The notes under the pieces: generated by a model | The model's database searches: none | Seen by the model: only the letters and a program-made list of their open reading frames with translations | Told to the model about the DNA's origin: nothing | Assembly (NCBI RefSeq): GCF_013426205.1 | Contig: NC_089422.1 | Span: forward strand, 4,464,001-4,528,000 | Reading direction: 5' to 3' | DNA: 64,000 nt | Source of the DNA: Metarhizium brunneum | Lineage: Eukaryota; Ascomycota; Sordariomycetes; Hypocreales; Clavicipitaceae | Translations under genes and position numbers: made by a program | In this document: positions 55,957 through 64,000 of the stretch, piece by piece | Layout of the letters: each line of letters opens with the position of its first letter | Numbering within the stretch: the stretch's first letter is position 1

Positions 55957-58900
55957 ATGATATCATCCAGTGCGAGGGCCTCGCGGTCGGCCTCGCGATA
56001 TTCGAGTCCTGCGCAACCAAATGGAGGCACGGTGAGCAAGCCATTGGAGGTGTCACGGAGTTCCGCAAATGAGGCATCGCGCTCCTTCATGCAGCGATGG
56101 CTGGAACCCTCTGTACAGAGCAAGCCGAGCTTCGAGGAGGCTGGATTGTTGCGTGGCGGAGTTTTGGAAAATATGGCCCCCCTGGGAGCATTGCCCAAGG
56201 CGAAGAAGACAAGCGGGGAGAATGGGATGCCGACGAGGAAAATCATATTGAAGACTTCCACTACGCACCCGCCACAGAAGCCGCCGGGACGAGAAACTCC
56301 GGCTCACGACGACAGTCATGTTGTTGCGGCCGCGTCTCCGGCCGTGTCACCGCCAGTCTCTCCCTTGTTCCCTCCCGCGCCTGCCAGCAAAAGGAAGTCG
56401 CTGGTTGCAAGAACAAAGGACGACGAGGCAGACGACGAGGAGTATGATCCAAGAGGCGATGCCCGTCGCAGGCGCTCGCGCAGAGTGTCGTTACCTGCGC
56501 AGAGGACCATGGCGGCGGCGGTACCGCCAACGACAACAATAACCACTGCGGCACAAGCACCATCGCCTGCGCGGGAACGCAGGAGCTCTACAAGCATTGT
56601 GCTAAAGCCCGCAACTCCAGTCAAGCGCCACTCTCGAAGTGAAGCCGGAAAGCATGGACTCACGGACAAGGTGGTCGAGGCAGCTGTAGACGAAGCGCTG
56701 AAGCATTATCGCTACCCAACTGCTTGGGCTCTCAAGACGCTCTACGAGGAGAAGAGCGGGGACCGGGACTTTGTGGCCATGATTCAGGATGTTTTCAGTC
56801 AGACTGCTGATGAGGAAACCATGGACGAGTTTTACAGGCAGATTGAGGAAAGAAAGCGCCAAGGAAAGAAGGACAATCGGGGGTGCTACTTCTTCGTGCC
56901 TCCTGCCACCAACAGCAGGTTCACGCCGCACAAAGCGATGGCTGCGCCGTATGCGCATCTCATCCACGAGCCGGAGGGGCTGCCTCGGGAGAGCATGACA
57001 CGAGCGGCCAAGAAGGCCAAAACCTCACATGGCGGTGCCGGGCCTGGGACGTCCAACGCTGCTACGCCAGGAAGAAAAGGGACAGCAGCAGCAGGAGCAG
57101 CAGCAGGAGCAGGAGCCGTCGGCACTGGGCAGACGGACAAGGCGACTACGAAAATCATCAGGGTGAAGACGCCGGCATCGCGGAAACGCGCGCGACGAGA
57201 CTCGGGGTCCAGCGACTCATCACTCTCGACGGCGATAAGCATGTCGTCGCCCGAGGTGAGGGTCAGCAGCCTCAACAGCCCCAGCGCGTTTCGAGGGGCA
57301 GCAGCAGCAGCAGCAGCAGCAGGCCGGGGAGCCGTACGAGGAGGAGGAGACGAAGCAGCGGGCGAGCAAGCAGTCGAAGGAGGAGGGCGAGGAGCTCGAC
57401 GAGGAAGCGTGGCCGTGGCCAGCACCGCCATGCCCACCACGACGCCCACCACGACGCCAACCACCAAGGGCACCACCAAGGGCACCACCAAAGGCACTGG
57501 GGCCAAGTCCCAGACTGCGCCAAAATCCCAGCCAATCACCACCCGCGGCAAATCTGTCGCCTCCAGCAAACAGCTCGTGTCCAACTCATCCCGACCAAAC
57601 TCTCCCACCCTTCCCAACACAAGTCGCACGCGCCCTCACATCTCCTCGTCCTGCCTTGCTGATGATGCCAGCATGCCTGGCCGGGTCTCCGCTGCAGAGC
57701 TCTTCCCCAACCTCAAGGTCAAGTCGGCAGAAAAACCAGCCGTTTCACCAGCCAAGGACGCCGAGATTGACGCCCTTGACGCCCCGGCTCCTATGCCAGA
57801 GGAGGAGGAGGAATCATTTTGGGACCGCCGACGGACTGCGCGGAGGGTCACGAACAACCTCAGCCCCCATGAGAGCTCTATCCGAGCCGGCCCTGCCGCA
57901 GACCGTGAGACGACGCCTGTGAAGACGACGAGGCGGACGCGCCAGTCCCTTGCCGCCTCTGTCACCACCAGGGCTACTCGCTCGGCCAGCAAGCGTCCAA
58001 ACGACGACTTGGAGAGGACCGTTTCGCCTATTGCTTTCTCCTTGCCGGGAGATGGAAGTTCTGCGGTGGGATCCCGGGCCGCTACACCCACGTCGCTGCG
58101 GCCAGCCAAGAAGCAGAAGACGGGGTTGCGCGTCAAGACATCGTGAGTTGTTCCCCCCCCCATCTCGTTACTTTACAATCTCAGCATGCAACTGTGCAAG
58201 CCTACGGAGTGAGGAGGCCATGGCGGCCGGCTCCAGGCATTTTTGACAGGAATTCATCTTCACGCGCGACCTGGCACAGAACATGGTGGCTAACATGTCG
58301 TCGGCAGGCCGGTCAAGAAGAAGGGCGGCGCCGCAGGTGTGCCGCGGCCATCTCATGAACTAAATTCTTCATCACTCAACGGTATCGCTCCGAAGGATCC
58401 GGTAAGTCACGATTTCTTTCTTGGCAACGCAGAATCGCCACGGCACTGTCTATGTTTTCATCTCCCCCCCCTTCCTTTCCCTTCCCTTCAGTCATTTTCC
58501 CGCGGCCAAGAGTGAGTTGCGACTCAGACTGTGCTTGGGGAGCTGTTTCGGGAGGGCCACGCCATGTTTTGGGTCGCACGGCGGAACTAGGATCACCACG
58601 GATCACCACGGCACCTGAGCAATTTGCTAGTGGCTGCAGGAAACTGCATGCGTGCAACCCGGTTTTGCCTCATCTTTTTGTCCATGTGGAAGATGGTGGA
58701 GGAACTCCCAACACGTCCTGTTTGGACAAGCATGGCGCCCGAGGCGTAGAGTCACCGCAACTAACAACCATCTCGCAGAACGCCGACAATGATGAATACT
58801 GCTCAGCATGCGGAAACACGGGTGATGTCGTGTGTTGCGATGGCTGCCCACGGTCGTTCCACTTTGAGTGTGTCGACATGGTGCAGTCTGATGATTTGCC

Positions 58901-60431
58901 TGACGAGTGGTATTGCAATGAGTGTCTCATTCGACGATACCCCTCGCGCGTACCCATTCACAAAGGAATCTTTGGGAGCGCGCTCAACAATTTAGAGAAG
59001 AGCATTCCCCGGGCATTCAGTCTACCCAAGCGCGTGCAGAACCGCTTTGAAGGAGTAAAGGCCGGTGCTGATGGTGACTATGAGGAGGTGGTAAGCAACA
59101 AGACAGCGAGGTGAGTCGCATTGTTTGCTTTTCTTCTCTTTTCTCTCTTTTTTTTCCCCCGAGCCCGTCGAGTGAAGTTATTTGTGCGATGAGGGACGCC
59201 GCCCTATTTTGCGCGTTTCGCCCCCCCTCCCTTCGCACTGCCAACATCACATACATCATGTACATACACATACATTGTACGCACGCTCTGGGACTAACAA
59301 GTGGCTCAAATTGCAGGAAGCGAAATGGCACGGATGAACCCGATTTCTTCAAGCAGCGCGAAGACGGACAGGCCGTACTGTGCCATTCCTGCCAGAAGCC
59401 AGCAACTCAGATCAGGTCCATCATCCCTTGCAGCGTGTGCTCGTTTTATTGGCACATTGACTGTCTGGATCCGCCTCTCGCCGTGCCACCTGTTCTCAAG
59501 ACTTGGCGCTGTCCCGCCCACGTAGACGACATCCTCATTGACGTCCCTAGTCTCGCCCCGGCCCATCGCTTCCGCAGGCTCAAGGGGAACCAGACAGTGA
59601 CGCCTGCCTTTGGCCGTGGCCTCAAGAACAATGGCCACATTGAGATTGACTGGACCGATGAGCCCGACGAACCTGACGCGTCCGGCTGGCCCGACCATCG
59701 CTCCTTTGGCCGGACATACAAGCTTCCGGCCAAGGGCGTGATTCTCGACTTTATCCAACAGTAAGTCATCTTGATTCACAAAGAAACCATGTACATACGG
59801 ACTCTAACCCGCGCCACGCCATAGGTTGAGGAATCAGGGGGCTGGCTATGGCTCTCGACAGAACGAGTCCAAGCTCATTCCTTATCCCACCCCACCAAGC
59901 CATGGCGACTCCACGAGCCCACTAGCTGGCTCTGCCTTGGATCGCAAGATGCAGGAGATGCAAGTCTCTCTCAACTTGCTAGGTCTCCAGCAACATCGAT
60001 CGGATGGTGTAGACAAACTCACGGCTGCTCTTATGGTAAGTGCCAAATGCCCAACCAGCCATTGACCACTTCCCGAGCTAACCGTGGAAAACATCCAGAC
60101 CGCCGCCGACGACAGTATGCTCGCCCTCATGGCCAAAAGCAACGCCGATAATCTTGCCTCAGGCCAGCTTACCGCCGGGGACCGCCTCGGTCTCCGCGCC
60201 ATGCTCGCTCAAATGGACGCTGTGGGCACTCGCATCAGGCAACTTCTAGCAGAGGACAGTTCTACGCCTGCACCGCAGCCCATTAAAGCAGAGGCTAGTT
60301 CCCCCGTTATTGCATCGACAACTGGGCTCAACGACCCCCATGCACAGAAGATGGACCATTGCGTGCCCGTCTCGGAACCAACACCGCCTTCCACCGTTGA
60401 CCATGGCGAAGGCACCATGGATCTCGATTAG
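55957..60431 (+). CDS. RCO1: Double-PHD-finger protein, Rco1-like subunit of the Rpd3S histone deacetylase complex
   Basis: Rco1 (fission yeast Cph1/Cph2) joins Eaf3 and Sin3-Rpd3 in Rpd3S, which deacetylates nucleosomes in transcribed genes; its PHD1 binds histone H3 tails. Six exons (55957-58142, 58308-58401, 58779-59110, 59317-59760, 59825-60035, 60099-60431) join in frame to 1199 residues. The N-terminus holds a family-like block MQRWLEPSVQSKPSFEEAGL..NMAPLG. A long disordered stretch with Ala, Thr and Lys repeats follows. PHD1 (about 767-811) has CSACGNTGDVVCCDGCPRSF and WYCNECL; a linker with IFGSALNNLEKSIPRAFSLP follows; PHD2 (about 893-945) has LCHSCQ, PCSVCSFYWHIDCLDPPL and WRCPAH. 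Intron 2 is long (377 bp) and intron 3 is 206 bp. The start is the first ATG in frame; a still earlier exon cannot be ruled out. Confidence 0.87.
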
Positions 60432-61886
60432 GAATCGGAACTAGACAACAATCTCTCAATCCGCCTTGAGCCACTGTACGTGGACGCATATTTATCCTGC
60501 CACCTTTAAAACCTACCTTGCATCAATGATATTACGCTTTCCAAGATCGAAAGGCGGGCATCTTTGAAGAATAACCCTAATATACCCTTTACACTCCCGC
60601 AACCCATTCATCTACCTTCCCATCACCCGCACGGTGACATCGCCGAGTCATGTCCACAGCTAGAACCCTTTGTCACCAACATACACACGCCATTCGTCCT
60701 TTTGGCACACCGCTTTTCTCCATGTACTAGATAATTTCAGATAGCATTCAGAATGAGGAGCGAGTAGGGGGCGTCAGGAAGCAAGAAAAACTCGTTTGAC
60801 CACGTGTATCATGTTTTATTTTTCCTCTTTTTTTCTTTTTGGGTTCTGTCATGAATAAGACTAGCGAGAGGAACAGGCGAGGCAAGATCCATGGTGCATG
60901 GTCGCCCCATAATGAGGCTTATTTTTATCCTATGCTGTCATTCATCCGTCACCTGTGTGTGTGTGCCAGTGTGCTGTGAATCATTGCTGCCGCAGAACTG
61001 TATATGCTGAACTACCGATGCTATAGCGAACTCCCGTGTCTCCCGGAAACCATCTCTAATATACACCATGTACTCACGGCGTGATTGCACTGTCCTAAAG
61101 AGGAAAGCGTACGCCCTCGTCATGCGCTCAGACAGGCAAAAGACAGACCAAAACATCAGACAACCACATAAGAAGTAGCATGACAGAACTATCAACGTCG
61201 ACAAAGCCCCTATTCTGTCAAGCGATACAATCATGAGATGCATCTTCAGGTTCCTCTCTAGCACCATACACCACGTCTTGTCTGTCCCTTCTTAGATAAT
61301 GCCCTTTACTCCAACAAGCTATCATCTCATCCGACACAACGGTAAAAGTAATCCACCGTACGACCCTATGGGCAGCAAATGAACACCAAAAAAAAATTGG
61401 TGCAAACATAGACATCAAAAAGTTTACTCCAGAAGACGACACAGGAAACAAAAAAATTCGAATTGGTGCATGGTTTTCATGTTAAATTCAGGGAGGCGTG
61501 GCGTGTCATCATGGTTAGTTTTTGAAGAAAACGGATACAACACCAGCGTTCTCTTTGAGGCCCTCGACGCAAATAAGAATGTGAGAGACCTGCCCGACAC
61601 ATTTTCATTTGTCCCTCGGGCTGAGAATAAGCAAGCAAGAGCTTGTGAAAAGGGGCTGGTGAGCTAACAATGAAATATAAAAATGCAGCAGCCTTTGCCA
61701 GTAACCGTCTAGGGAGGCTGGTTTAATTGCAGCATCTCAACAGCCCTAACGCGTAGGGCATAGTCTACCGAGTTCGAAAACCCAAACTCCACCGCTCAAC
61801 TTTTGGTAAGCCAGGTGTGGTCTGATACTCAGGGAAAACGGACAGGGGAAGCCGGTGCCTTGTCGTTTAGAAGTTTCGAATGTTTT
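60432..61886. other. Convergent intergenic region RCO1 / PUF gene
   Basis: About 1.45 kb between convergent genes, mostly 3' sequence. It is AT-rich with a T-rich stretch at 60813-60841, a GTGT repeat at 60953-60964 and A runs near 61389 and 61449. Short frames on both strands look non-coding. If the last PUF intron is not removed, coding sequence reaches down to 61829. Confidence 0.5.
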
Positions 61887-64000
61887 TCATCTCTATCAGC
61901 GTTTGTTAGCATCTTTATCAGTATCGATCGAAAGGATGGAACATCACGTACGCGACCACCACGTCGATTGTTACTCTGATCCTGAGGCATGTACGCCATG
62001 CTTTGCATCCCACCCATATTGCCATAGCTGTATCCGCCGAGCCCTACGCCAAAGCCCGGAGGAGCATAGGGCGGCTGCCCAGTTGGTATCTGGGGCATCT
62101 GAGATGTCGGAGGCTGAATAGGACTTCCGTTGGCCAAGTTTGGCTGGCGATACTGATCAACAGCTGGAGCTGGGGGTGCGCCATATGTTGCGTACGGGGC
62201 TTGCATTGTCTGATAACTGTACGTCATTTGCGGCGTTGGTCGGTTCAACATATTCTGCTGGTACTGGAGCTGCTGCAAACTCACGGCTGGAGCCATAGGA
62301 CCTGCTGGGGTGCCATACATAATGCCTTGCCCATACTGTTGGAATGCAGCAACGTTGGCGTCGGCGGTGTCACCTCTTTGATTGCCATACCCTGTCTCTA
62401 AGCCGGCCGCACTGGGCTGAGCGTTAAGAGCATTGAAGAAGGGCTGGTTGTTGGATTGTCCACCCTGGGCATGCTGGCCATTAATGGTTCTGTTGTTGGC
62501 TTGTCGAGACGTTGGTCTCTGTCGGCCCTCGGAAGTGCTACTGTTTTCGCGAGTGGGAGCAGCTCGGGTAGACAAACCAACCTCGTCCATCAATCGTTTG
62601 TATCCCTGATTAGGCTGAGCCTTGATCTTGAGGAGGACCGTCTTGACGTTTTCTATGACTTGGGTCCGAGTACTCTCGTCAAAGAATGGGGTTGTTAAAA
62701 CCTTGAAGATCAGCGTGGCGCCGCAGTTGGGATCATGAAGAATGGCCTCAAGGACCTGGTCGTTGGGTGAAAAGAAAAGCGCTTTGAGTATAATATCTCG
62801 AGCCTCCGGTTCAGCTTTTTGATTGATGATCTTGAGAACAGTAACATAAGCCACTTTGTGGGTGCAAAGGTAGACCAGGTGAGGAACCAGGCGCGGGGCC
62901 AAGACTGTGCGCTTCTTTGGGAACGAACAAGAATCCAGGAAGAACGTCAAGAGCAGTGCACTGTTGGAGTTGGTTGCTAGTTGCGCGCTGTGTATGGCAG
63001 TGGCCGCGGAGACAACCATGTCTTGAGCCCTTGTGCCAAGTTTGGATTCCAGACATCCTCTCACGGCTCTAGCACTGCAGCGGCCTTGAGCAATTTCCCA
63101 CATGCGGCTAACAACTCCCTCGAAGAAGAAATCATTATACGGAGGTCCCCAGTTCAAACAGCCCTGGAGTACATAGTTGCCGTACTGATCAAGGAATAGG
63201 GGCACAGTGTACGCCTTGAGGTGCTCAACAATTGTGGTCTTCTGCTCATGTGTCTTGCAGACGGCTATAATCTTTTGTGCTGCCCAGGTACCGTTCTTGT
63301 GGACTCCTATTTCAGCCAAATGCGGCGCAATCTCTGCAAGCATGGCGTCTCGGATCTGGTCAGAGCAGTGTTCAAAAAGCTTTTGAACAACAGTGTTGCC
63401 AAGGTAGTCTGAGGAGAGCTCCGCAATCTCGGGAAGCATGTCGACGGCAATGTTCTCAATCTCAGGCTTCGACAGGAGTTGATTATCAATACGCTTTCGT
63501 ATGTCCCTGAGTTTCGGGGCGTCATGAACCCTCGTGTGGGTGGGCTCACGGATAGGAGGAATCTCCTCGACATAGGCTGTGTAATGTGTCGCTGATTGAA
63601 TATACTGTGAAACAGCTGCCTTGTCTTCATCTGTTGCTCCGAACTGCGTCACAATCTCCATCATGTCTTCGGCTAAATCGGCCATGGGTGGCACAGTTGG
63701 AGTAGAAGTACCCCCATTAACTGTCAAGGTACCATCGGTAGAAGTCGTGAGCCCAGGCCCACTGGCATTGTCCTGACCCTTCGCAAACGGATCGGGGCTG
63801 GGAGATGGGAATACGCCGTCATGGCCTGGGGTATTAGATGCTGAGGGTGGCTTGGCGAAGTTGATCCGAATTGGCCCAGCACCAGGAAAGATCTCTTTGC
63901 CGTTCATTGAAGCCTTTGCTGCTACCGAGCTTTCTACCCTCTCGAAATTGACAAAGCCACAGTTCTTATGTGTGAGCACACGAGCCGACGAAATTGGGCC
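61887..64000 (-). CDS. JSN1: PUF-family RNA-binding protein with RRM (Jsn1/Puf2-like), 5' partial
   Basis: Pumilio-type post-transcriptional regulator that binds 3' untranslated regions of mRNAs; the RRM-plus-PUF plan is that of budding yeast Jsn1/Puf1 and Puf2. The gene runs in frame to the right edge, so the N-terminus and most of the RRM are outside; the end of the RRM is seen as NCGFVNFERVESSVAAKASM..GPIRINFAKP. PUF repeats follow, e.g. LSSDYLGNTVVQKLFEHCSD, IGVHKNGTWAAQKIIAVCK, LDQYGNYVLQGCLNWG, GRCSARAVRGCLESK and HDPNCGATLIFKVLTTPFF. The rest is Gln/Asn/Pro-rich low complexity. The end is ambiguous: a strong 59-bp intron (61951-61893: GTACGT..GCTAAC..GATAG) would give the terminus NNRRGGRR and stop at 61887; unspliced, 40 further unrelated residues run to 61829. 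I prefer the spliced form. Confidence 0.9.

Noticed and set aside
56883..57662. Long Ser/Arg-rich frame overlapping exon 1 of the Rco1-like gene
   Set aside because: Frame-shifted shadow of the Ala/Thr/Lys repeats; it does not join to the PHD exons.

Overview
This is nuclear DNA of a filamentous ascomycete. The genes are split by short introns (about 54-150 bp, most near 60) with GT..AG ends and CTAAC-type branch sites, and reading frames join cleanly across them. The protein set (Bet5, Pex3, Atg101, Pan1, Ctr9, Snx41, Ceg1, Pds5, SNF5, an Ebp1-like M24 protein, Rco1, a Jsn1-type PUF protein) is ordinary for Pezizomycotina. Protein style (for example the Snx41 N-terminus) and long GC-moderate intergenic stretches suggest a Sordariomycete, probably Hypocreales; that placement is inference. 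I see no transposon, CRISPR array, rRNA, tRNA or secondary-metabolite cluster. || Layout: 1-484 (+) end of TRAPP subunit Bet5; 1028-2800 (-) peroxin Pex3; 4017-4830 (+) autophagy protein Atg101; 5751-8021 (-) forkhead transcription factor; 4.5 kb without a gene; 12569-17132 (-) Pan1; 18212-22061 (-) PH-domain plus leucine-rich-repeat protein; 4.5 kb without a gene; 26518-27720 (+) cytochrome b5 reductase; 28231-31829 (-) Ctr9; 32927-33952 (+) unknown single-pass membrane protein; 35253-37418 (+) Snx41; 38123-39367 (+) mRNA guanylyltransferase; 40009-41505 (-) unknown Ser/Thr-rich membrane or cell-wall protein with 25-residue tandem repeats; 43644-48337 (+) cohesin regulator Pds5; 49011-51257 (-) SNF5 subunit; 52464-54083 (+) Ebp1/PA2G4-like protein; 55957-60431 (+) double-PHD protein Rco1; 61887-64000 (-) PUF/RRM RNA-binding protein, running off the right edge. 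|| The genes are individually transcribed and not an operon or a biosynthetic cluster. By theme they fall into vesicle traffic, endocytosis and autophagy (Bet5, Atg101, Pan1, Snx41), transcription and chromatin (forkhead, Ctr9, Ceg1, SNF5, Rco1, Pds5) and RNA or translation (PUF, Ebp1-like). The least explained items are the Ser/Thr-rich repeat protein, the two family-less or poorly described genes (32927 and 18212), a nonamer TACGGAGTA found seven times only between genes, and clusters of AGTACCTAGGTA-like sequence near 54.7-55.3 kb. I did not find a clear new multi-gene system. Exon borders below were placed by reading splice signals and frame by hand.
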